Assembly (NCBI RefSeq): GCF_022605725.1
Contig: NC_065548.1
Location: 19,563,644-19,627,643 of the forward strand
DNA: 64,000 nt
Direction of reading: 5' to 3'
Source: Anthonomus grandis grandis
Lineage: Eukaryota > Arthropoda > Insecta > Coleoptera > Curculionidae
Shown here: one piece after another, positions 30,935 to 43,101 of the stretch
Layout: every line of letters begins with the position of its first letter
Numbering within the stretch: position 1 is the stretch's first letter
Notes under the pieces: model-generated
What the model saw: the letters and a program-made list of their open reading frames with translations, nothing else
What the model was told of the DNA's origin: nothing
The model's database searches: none
Translations under genes and position numbers: made by a program

Positions 30935-33500
30935 GCAAAGAAAAGTAGCGTATTTTGAACTTGTAATGCGAAATAACAAATTTCGCCTATTGCCGTTAAT
31001 ATTACACAGTAAAATTGAGGGCAGAAAAAGTCCAAGTTGACGAAGAATATCCTGGTTGAAAAAACTTAGATAGTGGAACGAAATGTCATCCGCTGCGTTA
31101 CTTAGATCAATAGTTAGTTATTAACATGCGATAAGGTTTAAATATATTTGCCGATTTAATAATTTCAATAATTTGGGTTCTATATGTACAAAATAAAATA
31201 CATTTACAGTTGTGAAAAGGAGTTAATTTATAACTCAAACATCTTCCTCTTCAGGCGCCTTTTACATTGCAAAATTGGCTATTATAATTGCTTTTTTTAT
31301 TTTAAAAACTGCTGCCTTGAATATATTAGAAGGCGTATAATGGAACTAACTTATACATTTTTGGTTAATATATTTTTTGAACAATTATGGTTGATAATTG
31401 TATTTAGATAGTAATTCCTTAAGACTGCATCTAGTCTTTCACGGCTTACATTCCGATGTTCATTGGGTAGATGTTCAGTTTTGGTGACAATAATGTATTT
31501 GGTCTTCTTTAGATATCAGATAATAACCTTGACTAGCTGTAATGACGATATTCAAGATATTTTAAAGGTATAGCATGTTTTTTATGAGATTTTCTAGATC
31601 GTTCTATTAACCCAACTTATTTAATAAGCGGTATGTACAACATTGTAACTTAAAATACCACGAGCATAATTTTCCAGGGTTTTCGACGTTGCCAGATTTA
31701 GAAAGATGTGACATATTGCGTTTATTAATTTATGAATTGGTATATTTCACTGGAACTTTCTTAAGGTATTGTCAGCAATACAAGTCAACACAAGTCAATA
31801 CAGCCCTGTTCATGGGTGGGAAGGTTGTAGGGTCGTTTCGCACCGATTTATCCTGGTGATAATTTGGTGTATCGCTTTTCCTTAATCGTAAAATATTCCT
31901 TATTTGTCTAAGTATGTTTTGTATTATATATCTTTTTCTTAATGTATTTTTGTGTTTTGAGCAACTTTTCAGTATGAATTAAGGATTAATACAGTGTTTT
32001 TTTAAGAAAGAGAAAAATTAATAAGATGAAGTTTACCTATCTTTTGAGTTTTTAGTAGTTATCTAAAGGAATGATATCTTAGTTCACTCTAGAAAAAAAA
32101 TTATGATAAACGATTGTCTCAAGCGACGACCTAATCGTTTATAATGTACAGCTCATAAATTGCAGCTCACAAGTATGTACCAAGAAGTATTATGGAGTAA
32201 GAGGTATTTTTGTATTAAATACATTTAAAAAAAAACTAGTAGTATTCATGTGGAACCTAAACTTTATATTATATTAAATTATTTTTATTTTTGTTTCTAA
32301 AAATTTTACCACCATGTATTTCAAACGTAAAGACGTTATGATATCCTCTGGCAATTTGACATTAAAGTAAAAAACACTATGTATAGACATTTCTTTTTTA
32401 CGTATTAATCTTAAATTTTTAAGTAGTTGGAAACTTAAATTCTTAGTAAAAGTTTTTGAGATAATATTCCATTATACACATATTGTTTCCTCGGTGGTAC
32501 GATAATTTTATTCTAATTATATTTTTTTAAGTTAATATAAACTTATAAAATCATTAGAAATAATTGACAAAAACGCTTTAAAGAATCATTTGTAAAAAGA
32601 TTTACTTAATAATAAAAAATATTTAACATTTTAACTTTTTTTTTTAATTCAAACGAGACTGAGACAGAAGTTCAGTAATTTAAAATAACCAAACCAATTT
32701 AAAATAATAAAGTCCCATTTTGCCATGTCACTTTAATTTACCTAAATCGACTTCAATATTACTTGAAAATTAAGACCCAAGAAACTGAAAAGTGGCGAGG
32801 GAAAACTAAAACAGACCGTCTTTGCACACCCAAAACCTAATTTAAACTTTTTTGACTTGATTAAAAATTTAACTTTGCCTTAGCTGTGAGTGTCTGGACG
32901 CCATAGCGCCGCATCGAAAATTTTCGTCTGCAAATTGAGAAATGCAATAATAATTATAATACAAAAGGATTAGAAGTTGGACGCGCTTATCTTTTCCTTA
33001 CTTTCGCGAACTTTAATGCACGTTTAATTTAAAGTTTTCTACTTCTATGTACATTTCGACGTGACGGAATGATTCCGCTTAGACGATCAGCCTTCGTTAC
33101 GCGTTAGTTCTGTAGATTAAGGGTTTTCAGAAGTAAAATTTTTTTTTTTATTTTTTAAGGTAAAAAAGATATCGTAAAAAGGTTTGCAAATATGATAGCT
33201 GTAGTCTTGTGCAAAAAGGTTTGTCATTTATTTTGATTTATTATAATAAAATCCCCCGGAATATAGTATTAAGAGGGAAACGGCTTAATTGAGTTAAATC
33301 TGTATTGTTTGCTGATAGGGTATGTCAAGCAAAGATGGCGGAAACCCAAAGAAATTTAATAATTTAAAGGTTTTTAATGCTCTTAATTACCAGAGCTAAT
33401 TTGCAGAATATTTTTTGAGAATTTTACTCATTATAAAGAGAATTTGTTAAAATAGTGCGTATAAATTAGAATCCCTGTGATAAGTCTTTAATAGTACTTC
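30935..33500. other. No firm feature; possible LINE remnant at the left end
   Basis: 30935-31110 on the minus strand could continue the LINE cut by piggyBac (an LRQLGLFLPSILL-like scrap), but this is weak. The rest is AT-rich with no recognisable translation. Confidence 0.35.
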
Positions 33501-33822
33501 CAAATTAAGTTATTCTTATAAAGTTTTTTTTAAAAGTTGTACCACTTTTCTAATCATACAACAACAACGCAATCTGTGTCAACAACGACTAGTGAGGAGT
33601 CTATTCGATTTCTAACAGTAGCAGGCGCTGTTGTCTATACAGATCGTGTTATCGTGAGCTACGTATTACCCAAAATAATGGCAACACCGCTTGGTTGCGG
33701 CTTGCAGACGGCGGAATTTTTCGTTTTTATTTTTTGAACCGGGAATCAGCAGACCTCACTTTGCTGTGTAACTGCACGTTGCATTAATAATTTTTGAGCG
33801 TTATTTTCGTGTTTTTTTCACT

Positions 33823-34846
33823 ATGGCTTTTTATACCCCTTCCGAAAGAGTTCAACTAATTAAATGGTTTTATGGAGGCAATTCGGCAGTACAATGTAGA
33901 GATTTGTTTTCAGTGACATTTGAAAATAGACCGATTCCTTGTGCAAAAACAGTTTTAAATGTGGTTACAAATTTTGAGACATCTTTTTGTCTTCAAGATT
34001 GTAAAAAATGACACACAAAACGTTAAGAACCACCTGTTGAAGTGGTCCAGGATATAGAACGGCGGGAAGAAATGGTTTGCAGTACCTTAAAACTTGATTC
34101 GACACGGTCCACTAGAAGTGTTGGAGAGGAACTGGGAATGAGCAATAAAACTGCTCGTATCTGGAAAAAATATGGGTACAAAATATTTCCTGAAGACCAG
34201 TAGCGAAGAATGGAATTTTGTGAAACCATGATGGAAAAAGCAAACGAATATTTTTTAAAAAATATTTTGTTTTCTGATGAATGTTCTTTTCCTTTACATG
34301 GCAAACACAATCCTTCCATTGTTCGTTATTGGTCTCAGGAAAACGAGCACAGAAGTTTTCAGTTTTGTACCCAGTATCCTCAGAAATTGAATGTTTGGGC
34401 AGGTATTTTGGGCGACAATGTTATAGGGCCATTTTGTATTGATGGCACTTCAAACGCCCAAAAATTACCTTGAGTTGCTGCAAAACCAAGTTCTTCCTGC
34501 CATTCAAATCCTACCTGATGTAGACCTGGGATCGGTTTATTTTCAGCAAGATGGCTGTCCTGCTCATAACGCGGCTAGGGTAAAAGAATTTTTAACAAAT
34601 ACTTTTCCTAACCGCCTTATTAGTGGGACTGGCGATATTAAATGGCCTCCTAGATCTCCAGATTTGCCTCCAAATGACTTTTATCTGTGGGGTTATCTTA
34701 AGCAGAACATTTACAAGCATGAATTTAGTAGGCCAACAAATTTAGAGGAGTTGCGAAATAAAATTGTCGAAGGTGCCAATTCCATTTTACCTGAAACTCT
34801 TTTGGAGGTGCGAAATAGCTTTTACGATAGATTAAGTCTTGTTTAG
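33823..34846 (+). pseudogene. Tc1/mariner-superfamily transposase, second type, near full length
   Basis: Starts at ATG 33823: MAFYTPSERVQLIKWFYGG and ENRPIPCAKTV form the N-terminal helix-turn-helix region. EVVQDIERREEMVC, then TRSTRSVGEELGMSNKTARI, gives the second helix-turn-helix. The DDE core follows: ILFSDECSFPLHG (first Asp), VYFQQDGCPAHNAARV (second) and WPPRSPDLPPNDFYLWGYLK (third), with 36 residues between the last two as in the 23.5-kb element. The C-terminus is NLEELRNKIVEGANSILPE to the stop at 34846. Lesions: TGA at 34009, TAA near 34024, TAG at 34201 and a one-base shift near 34460. The sequence differs clearly from the minus-strand mariner at 23.5 kb, so it is another lineage. 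Terminal repeats were not found; a gypsy LTR lies only ~95 bp downstream and may have displaced the right end. Confidence 0.85.
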
Positions 34847-34939
34847 CGAAAGAAGGCGGTTTAATTAAGCCTTTTATTTAAAAAATGATATGTTGTTAAG
34901 TTTGTTTATTAGAGTTTTATTTCTGATTTTTTATTATAT

Positions 34940-35421
34940 TGTAACGAAATTCGGGAACACACTTTTATTGTCAACGTCAAAAACACTAACCTAACTCGCC
35001 TTGACTGTCGTTTAATTGTTTCCAAGGTAAAAACTGACTAAACGATTAAAAAACTGAATGAATTGTCACGAAGCGCGTCCTTTTTAAAACCCGATGGAAC
35101 AGTTTCGAAATATTTAGAATTATCTTCATTGTTTTTGCCCAAAGAGACCAATAATTTTAGGAGAATACTGACAGTCAAAGCAAGCAAGTATACAAATTCT
35201 AGAAAATTAGAACTACAGGGATTTACAATAATATAACCTAAATAACCTAAATCGGGGCTCTCGAACAAGATGAACTACTTAAAAACTAAACACTACAGGT
35301 TGAAAACAATAAACCAAACGTAAGTAGAACCCTAAAGAAACCCTACGAATCAACTTCAACTACAGAATACTAATAAAATTGTACAAAAACTAGAAGAATA
35401 ACTAACGAATTTACATTTTCA
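34940..35421 (-). mobile_element. Probable 3' LTR of the gypsy element
   Basis: On the minus strand the block runs from TGAAAATGTAAATTCG (35421) to CGTTACA (34940). It includes an AATAAA signal (ACAATAAAAGTG) about 35 bp before its end. It follows the polypurine tract after a few bases. About 482 bp; the exact start is uncertain by ~5 bp. Confidence 0.55.
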
Positions 35422-35456
35422 TAATACTGCTCTCCTCTCAAGTTTGATCGTCCCGA

Positions 35457-37855
35457 TCAAACATGGGACCACATGGGATACACCACGTCGTTGATTCTGG
35501 TGACCACATTGAATGGACCTTCCCAATCCTTCTGGAGCTTTGGTGACTTGCCCTTCATCCTCCGTGGATTGTATAACCAGACTTTATCCCCAGGATTAAA
35601 ACCGGTAGAATTTGCCTTTATGTCATAACGCGATTTCATTCTATTACTTTCTAGATGAAGTTTATCCCGTGCTTGTTCGTGAACAATTTGTAAACGCTCT
35701 GGTAAATGGTCGACGTACTCCTCAAGGGTTTTAGACTTATGGGGTCTTCCAGTAATAATGTCCAAAGGTAAACGAAGTTCATCACCGTAGACAACTTTTG
35801 CCGGGCTTTTTCCAGTTGATTTGTGGATAGAAGAACGATATGCCAATAGGAATGGTTGTATACAGGTATCCCAGTCGGTTTGCTTAGAGTTTACCACCAT
35901 CCTCAAATAGGTTTCAAATGTGCGGTTAAATCTTTCAACCATTCCATCAGACTGAGGATATAGTGGGGTTGTACGGGTATTATTGATTCCCAGCAACTGG
36001 CATACTTGTTGGAATATTTGTGACTCAAAGTTCCTTCCTTGGTCTGAATGTATCTCTCTGGGTACACCAAATCGACAAATCCAGTTCTGGAACAGCACTT
36101 CAGCTACTGTCCTGCTTCTTGGTTTGGAATCGGATAAACCTCGGGCCACTTACTAAAGTAATCTATAGCAACAAGAGCATATCGGTTTCCGGAGCTACTA
36201 GTAGGAAAGGGTCCTGCTACGTCTATGGCAATTCGTTCAAAGGGTGCACCAACAAGATACTGCATCATCTTTCCTCTTGTCCGGGTTCTTGGGCCCTTGC
36301 TTGACGAACACTGCTCACAGTGTCGGCACCAGCGTTCAACATCTTGATGACTGTACAGCCAGTAAAACCGTTCTCTAACTTTTGCCAAGGTCTTATTAAC
36401 TCCAAAATGTCCTCCGCCGATACCGCCATGAACAGCTTCAAGAACTTCCGGAATTCGTTTTCGAGGAAGGACTGTCAGATATGTTTTTTCTTTTCCATCT
36501 ACGCTCTCCCAGACTCTTTTTAACAATCCATCTTTTATAACCAATGAATTCCATTGAGACCAATAAGCTTGTAGTTCTGGAGATTTGTCAGAAATATCTT
36601 TCCATTCTGGTTTTTAAATTTCTCGAGATTTCAGTTCGTAAATAAGACCAAATACTGGGTCATGACACTGATCTTGGATTAAACTAGCTACATCCCACTC
36701 TTTAGAACTGTGAAGGTCAATACGATTACAAGTAAATATCTCTGGATGCTGTTTTGATTCCTTTTTAAAACAATGTTGACATGTTTCAATACAGGGTCTT
36801 CTCGATAAAGCATCGGCATTTTGGTGATATTCGCCTTTCCTATGTTCTATTGTAAAGTCATACTCTTGTAATCGTTGAAGCCACCTTGCTATTTGTCCTT
36901 CGGGGTTTTTAAACTGAAACAGCCATTTCAACGAAGCATGGTCAGTTCTAAGGATAAATCGTTGACCATACAAATATTTATGGAAATGTTCAATAGCTTT
37001 TACTGCTGCCAATAGCTCTCGTCTGGTGACACAATAGTTTCTTTCTGGTTTTGATAACATTTTACTGAAATAAGCTATCACTTGCTCGCCATCTTCATAT
37101 TTTTGTGATAGAACGGCCCCAATTCCAACATTACTTGCATCGGTATCCAAAATAAAAGTTTGTCCAGGATTTGGATATGTTAAAATCGGAGATGTGCATA
37201 GTGCTCTTTTTAACCGTTGAAATGCTTCTTCACAGTCTGTTGACCAACTAAATACCATTTTGTCCTCCGTGAGCTTATGTAGAGGCTTTGCAAGATTAGC
37301 GAAATTTCTTACAAATCTTCTGTAATAGGTACAAAGGCCCAGAAAACTTCTTAACTGGTGTTTGTCAGTGGGTCGTGGCCAATTTTCGATTGCCTCTACT
37401 TTATCTGGATCAGTCTTGACACCTTTTTCTGATATTACATGGCCAAGGTATCGAACTTCTTTTTGAAATAAGCAACATTTTTTAGGACTTCAGGTTGGCC
37501 TCTCGCAGTTTAACAAATACCTCTTGAATATTCTTTAAATGATCTTCAAATGATTTTCCCAGTATGATGACGTCATCCAGATAAACTAAACATGATTCCC
37601 AAGTCATTCCACGTACTGTTTCCATAAGTCTCTCAAAGGTAGCTGGAGCATTGCAGAGTCCAAAGGGCATTACTGTAAACTGCCAAAGTCCTGTTCCAGT
37701 CGAGAATGCGGTCTTTTCTTTATCTTCTAGGAGCATCTTTACCTGCCAGTATCCACTCTTTAGATCGAGTGTTGAGAACCATTATGAACCTGATAGCGTG
37801 TCCAGGGTGTCGTCAATTCTTGGTAGGGGATAACTGTCTTTCATAATAATATTTT
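35457..37855 (-). pseudogene. gypsy pol: RT (partial), RNase H, integrase
   Basis: Minus strand. The RT begins at YPLPRIDDTLDTLSGS, then WFSTLDLKSGYWQV (motif A), FTVMPFGLCNAPATFERLM and CLVYLDDVII (the YLDD box). RNase H at 37258-36614 has FILDTDASNVGIGAVL, the RELLA glutamate, the HKYLYG/LRTDH block and ADALSRRP. Integrase has a zinc-binding HHCC (HGGIGGGHFG ... CRHCEQC), then DVAGPF, HSDQGRNFES and SDGMVERFNRT as the D, D and E. A chromatin-contacting tail (GDKVWLYNPRRMKG) follows and is cut short near 35457. Only about five lesions: a stop within SGS-WF, a short deletion after LREANLK, TAA at 36614 and a one-base deletion near 36115. This is a fairly young copy of a lineage active in insects. 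Confidence 0.9.
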
Positions 37856-37944
37856 TATCAGAGTTGATATTTTATTTTTTTATTAGAATAACGCTTTAAT
37901 TTTCATTATGCAAAACACAGCATATTAAACATTTTAAGATTACA

Positions 37945-37995
37945 ATTCTATGCGGGTTTTACACATTGTCATGTTTGTAAAACCCGCATTAGAAT
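37945..37995. repeat. 18-bp hairpin with one bulged base
   Basis: ATTCTATGCGGGTTTTAC (37945-37962), a 14-nt loop, then GTAAAACCCGCATTAGAAT (37977-37995). Pairing is perfect except for one extra T. Confidence 0.85.
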
Positions 37996-38092
37996 AAATA
38001 TTTTAAAAATGCCTGGATTTTCGCGTAATATTTTGGGACATTTTGTCGCCAAACGACGCAGCTCCCACGAAAGTCAGATATTTACTAATTCC

Positions 38093-39215
38093 GTCAGAGA
38101 CAACCAAAGAGACGTGCAACTAGATAGAAATTTTTATCCTATTGTTGTTGCTCTCTTTAATCTGTATATATTGTATTTCGTTGTCTCTCTCTTCCTTTAT
38201 AAAAGGTGAGCTAAGGTGGCGCCACAATACTAATCTTTCGCAATGCTAAATGTATTTAATTATCAGAGCAGTTAAGAGAAAATATTCTTCCATCTCCGTC
38301 TAAATGAATACAAAAATACGGGATAGCTTGTGTCCAATTCTCTAGTATTTCTAAAATTATAATTAAGTACGGCAACAGTGCAATCCTTGCTTAACATGAA
38401 CACGTGAATTTCAATATGGCTGAATAGTTGTTGCTGCTGATTAATTTTGTTTTGTTTTACATCATTAGTTGAGATTTTGGACGAGTGCTTAAATTTTACG
38501 TATTTTATTACCTACCGGATATAGGTGAACTTGGTTACAGTAGTTAGTAGTTGTAGTTTTTTGTAGGATACAGATTTCAGTGTTTTGACTTGTGTTAGGA
38601 ACAGAAATATGTTCATTAAGGTAATCAGGTAATTGTCAAGGCTGTAGTTAAAATAGGTATTCCATGGAGTGTTACACCAAAGGATTTATTTTTTGGAATA
38701 TTATTATAGTACTGTGATAATTAAAATCTTTCTGTATTTTAATTGCATTTATGTATATGCATGTTACTGTTACCGCCTTAAATCATAAATTATGAAAATA
38801 ATTAAGAAATTGCATGCACATCTTATAGTTATACCATGTACTGAAAATACAATACAAAACGTTTCAGAATTATATTTAGTTTATTTAGTTCCCCAATTTA
38901 AAAGTTATTAAATTGCATTGTTTTAATTAAAGTCTGCCATCGTTCTGAGCAATTAAAAACATATCAATAACTTTTTATTTGATTTAATTAAAATCAGCCG
39001 TTCTGTCTCAGAACATAATTATGATGTTCTGACTTCTGAGACATAACGGCTGATTTTAATTAAAATAATTCATTAAATGCTTAATAGCCGAGGTTTGAAT
39101 TATGGCGGCAAACGCTATCTGCGCCATCTACGTTCACCTTTCACGAAGAGAGATAAAGATGGCAAATAATCGGATATTTTATTAGCGCACAGTTGCGCGT
39201 CTCTTTGGTTGTCTG
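38093..39215. mobile_element. Foldback element with inverted ends and a central hairpin
   Basis: The outer sequence GACAACCAAAGAGACG followed by GCAACT (38098) recurs inverted at 39215-39190. Further in, CTCTCTCTTC, AAAGGTGA and GGTGGCGC (38183-38222) match the inverse of 39119-39150. The arms are imperfect over about 100-130 bp. The interior is AT-rich and contains the 31-bp-arm hairpin at 38983-39064. No protein motif. The minus flank contains a GC-rich patch with GGGCCGGCCGGGGC near 39238. Confidence 0.55.
38983..39064. repeat. Hairpin with 31-bp arms, one mismatch
   Basis: Left arm 38983-39013 and right arm 39034-39064 pair at 30 of 31 positions (core AATCAGCCGTT and TGTCTCAGAA). The 20-nt loop contains a further nested CAGAACAT/ATGTTCTG pairing. 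Precursor-miRNA-like dimensions, or the core of a foldback element. Confidence 0.85.
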
Positions 39216-40209
39216 TGATCCCGTGCTCCACTCCTCGGGCCGGCCGGGGCGGTGCTCTGTCGCAGGCACTCGTACACGCGCGACGTTGCAAAATCGCCTC
39301 TATGCGGTTTCCTATAAGTAACGAACGAAAACACGATCTGTATAGATTGCTATAAATAATCTAAGAGTATTTTACCTCAAAATGTTGACTTCAAATATTC
39401 ATGTAGTAGTTGTAGTAAGTAGTTTTAAATTTTAAGGTTAGTCATCGAACAAGCTTGAGTGCGTTAAAAAAGAAAATCATTAAACTGAACAAGATTGATG
39501 ATGTTCCTGAAAATTATTCCAATCACAGACTACAATTTGGCAACTATGATATAAGCTTAGTCTTGCATAGAAAGCTTTATAAAACCCTAATATGATTACA
39601 AAGCAAAGTAAATAGATAAAATGTTCGATATTAAAGCTCAAATAATCCCCGTGGATCTGAGAAATCAACAAAAAGTAAATGTTTCGATATATTAAATACG
39701 ATTTATTCGAAACAGTCGAGTAATAGAAGGCCAGCGAGATCCTCGGATCTAGCACAGATTTTTTCTAAAATTGTAGAGGAAATAGAAAAATTGGTATAGA
39801 TCCGACTGACAATATTCTAAGAACGGGCTTTTAATACATTATTAGAATAATTTTATGTTGTCAAGAAGTTAGCGATTAGCAATTTTAACAGCTTTATTAG
39901 AGTTAGAAACACATATACTATAAGTTACATCTATTATACGTAGAAGTTGAAGTAGAATCAAGTTTAACTTTAATAACTGGATTTTAATTTTCAATTTAAC
40001 TTTCAAACATGGAAGTGCACTTTTGAAAAGTTGTTTTCTTACTACATAATTCCTTGTATTATGCAATATCTCTAGAACTTTAGCGCAAACCAGTATCTGC
40101 CTTTACTAATATTTTTAAAAAGCAACCTTCTCAATTATGAAAAAAAAATTAATTCGCCTCAGTCTATCGCCCGCTTTGGATAGCTGTTTATCTAATCTAC
40201 TTCCTCAGT
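39216..40209. other. No recognised feature
   Basis: Short chance frames only. The GC-rich start (39220-39310) is the outer flank of the foldback element. Confidence 0.35.
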
Positions 40210-41640
40210 TTGATTACTTATTATCTAGCTTTTACTATATTATTGATTATTTTCTTTAATAGCAGTGGATTTAAAGCTGCTAAAATGTTTTTAGAAAGAT
40301 ATAGTTTGCATGAAATAATTAAAGAGCCCACTAGGGTTACTACACAGAGCAAAATACTTCTTGATATTTTAGTAACAAATAATTCAGATTATGTATATCG
40401 TGCTTTGGTTTTAAAAATGGACGATATATCAGATCATTGCCTAGTTCAATGTAGAATAAAGTGTCGTTAATCGTCAATACCTACAAGTTTAAAATATAAG
40501 AGATTTTTCAAATTTTTGCTATGAAAATTTTGTAAATGACATATTCCAGATTAATTGGTATTCTTTTTTTAATATGCTGAATGTAAATAATATCATCAAG
40601 TTTTTCTGTGATAATGTAATTAACCTTTACATATTATGCATGCGCCTTTTTAAGCTTACCGGGTAACACCTGTTCCTTAGATAATGCCTAAATTGAAGTA
40701 CAGGATGCATCCTAGAGCTAAGGCTATTTTGCAACATAAAAAGCAAAAAACTGCAGCCTACTCGGGAGGACTATCAGCAACTAGGTAATTTAGTAACTAC
40801 TTCCATTCGCTTTGAAAATAGGCCTCTTTGAGTCATCACTTTAAGACTGACTTAAGGGATATTAAATGACATTAAAATTTCTAAATATTAACTCTAGACT
40901 ATAGTATGTAATCCTTGGGAACTGTGTTCTCCTGATAAGTCTAATACATTTTTTTACAACATTGTTTCTATTTTTCAGCCCGCGTTTCCGATACTTATAG
41001 GCATAATATATCCAATAGTCTTACTCATGAGTTTACATTTTCCGTAGTTAATAGTAATATTGTCATAGGAAGTTGAGACGTTGAGACTGAGGTGCTGGTA
41101 GATAAAATAGACAGATTATTGATCTTTACTTCCCGCACTTACTATCCCAAAGAACTTGTATAATTAACAGTTGTCTTGTTACTGGAATATTTCCAGATCA
41201 ATGGATATCTGCTAATGTCTTGCCTATTGCTGAACTTCATAATCCAACATTTCCATCTGATTTAAGGCCTATAAGCATACTCCCTTATATATCGAAAATT
41301 TTAGAAAATAATCATTGCATAAAAAATTAATAGATATGTTTCTCAGCATTTTATTTTCTCGTAACACAGTCAGGTTTTAGAGCGCAGCCGAGTATAAGTA
41401 CCATTTTTAGTATTGGGGCAAGTTCGTATAATAGTCTTGATTATAGAAAGGCATTTAATACCATCAAGCATGACATACTGTGTTTTAAAATAAAAAGAAA
41501 CACATTGGTTTTGGTGATGGTGCCAATAACCTGATTAGGATCTACCTTGTAGATAGAGTACAGAGCATTGTTTCTAATGTATGTAAGTGTTTCGGGCCCT
41601 TCGTTGTTTTTACTTTATACTTCAAACAAGACGACTTTTA
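40210..41640 (+). pseudogene. LINE ORF2 fragment (endonuclease end into reverse transcriptase)
   Basis: 40264-40470 encodes MFLERYSLHEIIKEPTRVTT, then ILLDILVTNN and DISDHCLVQC, the last third of an apurinic-type endonuclease (SDH is its catalytic Asp-His). Downstream, in shifting frames, LVTGIFPDQWISANVLPI and PSDLRPISILPYISKILE are RT blocks near 41170-41310. A SGF-RAQPS-like scrap and SLDYRKAFNTIKHDI (motif A) follow near 41370-41490, and the copy fades near 41640 before the YADD box. Order and wording match the Jockey/CR1-like minus-strand LINE at 25.1-28.6 kb, so both may be one family. Multiple stops. Confidence 0.75.
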
Positions 41641-42859
41641 TTTATACTACAGTTTTTAACCCCAGACGCTAAGGTACCTCTGATTTTGTTATGGTTTTAA
41701 TAAATGTTAATAATTTGCTATAAATTAAAATATGCATAATGTTGATATGATTAAAATAAGTTATACGAATATGATAAAATAAGTAAGACAAAAGTAACAT
41801 TTAAATTATGATTTCGGTACTAGGTAGATTTCAGCACTTTAAAAATAAATTGCAAATATTAAAGTTTTTAGTATTTGTATTACGTAGGGGAAAGTTCATG
41901 AACCTTTTTACCTAAGGCATATTAGCCTTAATCGTGTTATATCTACTTAACTATCAAAAAGGGTAGTGAAAAATACTGAACAAAAAATAACTAATATTAT
42001 AGATATGAAATTGACGTATTAAATTATGACATTGATTAAATATTTATAACGTTAAATTTAAATAAAAGGTATATTAATAAAAATGTTATTAAGTGAGACA
42101 AATCTATGGTTAGTATGTTATGGTATAAATAATATTCCGGCAAGACTAATTGGTTTACAGGGACCATTTCTAGGGAGTTGAGTTTGTTCGACAGTCTTGA
42201 TTTAAAAGTTCTAAACAACAAGAACAACTCCCTAGATCTGATAGGTTCCAGAAACCCTGTTAAATTTAAATGATAGAAAAAAAAGAACCTATCAGGCCGG
42301 CTTCGTGGGTTCTCTGTATGGTCAGTTGTCTCAGTCACACTCCCTCACTCAGTAGTAAAACACCTTAATTTAATTTAAATAGGATGTTTATTAAAGTTAA
42401 TATCTACAACATCTACATGGTAAGTACATAAATACAAGTAAATAAGTATACCTGATGATCTTAAAAACGTGTAGACACAAATACTTAAATAAAAGAAAGA
42501 TATATATATATATATATATGTTTATACCCAAAGGTACCTTAATTCGTCAGTGATCACTTCGGAAGCATTACATAATAAGGCGTAACATTAACGTGTTTTA
42601 ATTTACATAATTATAAGATAAAAATATAGTTTCAAAGATAAAGATGAGAAGATGATAATAAATAATAATAATAATAATAAATTCATGTTAAATCATACAG
42701 AGAAATTAAAAGAATATGGTTAAGATCAAAAATAAAAAGACTAGTAAGCTTACGGGTCAAGTCCCATGGTGTTGTTCTTTCGGGGGCGAGAGCCCGCGAT
42801 GGGCTATTTTGCACCACATAGGGCCTAAGGCATGATGTGGGTTGACGGATAATCTTTAT
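41641..42859. other. No gene; two simple repeats and a short inverted pair
   Basis: (TA)n at 42501-42519, (ATA)n at 42654-42681 and a CTGATAGGTTC/GAACCTATCAG pair (about 42237 and 42285). The region 42160-42360 has promoter- or LTR-like texture, but no boundaries can be set. Confidence 0.45.
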
Positions 42860-43101
42860 TAATATTTAATTCACTAAGACCTGAGATAGCACTTTCCAAT
42901 AAATTACACTTTTATGTACAAATATCAACTTCGTTATCAGAGTCCAGTTCTATTACCTCAAACATCGGCAAGCTATTAAGTTTCTCTAATTTCAAATATA
43001 GCCTTAAACGTTGACGCTTTTCCATAAGAGTACCAGCAGTGATAGCACCTCGAGATGATAGCTCATACTCAAGCTCGTCCAGCTCCAATTAATTTATATC
43101 C
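42860..43101 (-). pseudogene. Retrotransposon gag N-terminal fragment
   Basis: From an ATG near 43101 on the minus strand: MDIN, a TAA stop, then LELDELEYELSSRGA, GTLMEKRQRLRLYLKLEKL and an acidic end (EVIELDSDNEVD). This L-x-x-DELxYEL-x-x-RG...R-x-R-L-R pattern begins many insect LTR-element gag proteins and resembles a SAP-like fold, in the same general style as the protein at 1-202. It is followed by further stop-broken scraps to about 42860. No capsid or pol accompanies it. The 5' flank (43110-44900) should hold the leader and LTR, but I could not delimit them. Confidence 0.5.

Larger units (their letters stand above)
34940..37855 (-). mobile_element. 5'-truncated Ty3/gypsy element with 3' LTR
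   Basis: Minus strand: pol from the RT (37855) through integrase (35457), a purine-rich tract (GAGAGGAGAGCAG near 35442-35430), then an LTR-like block 35421-34940. Gag, protease and the first RT motifs are absent; the copy starts abruptly at about 37855. Because the upstream LTR is missing, no target duplication can be checked. Confidence 0.8.

Noticed and set aside
42501..42681. Microsatellites (TA)n and (ATA)n considered as CRISPR-like or regulatory arrays
   Set aside because: Simple di- and trinucleotide runs in a eukaryotic AT-rich region; no spacers and no structured repeat unit.
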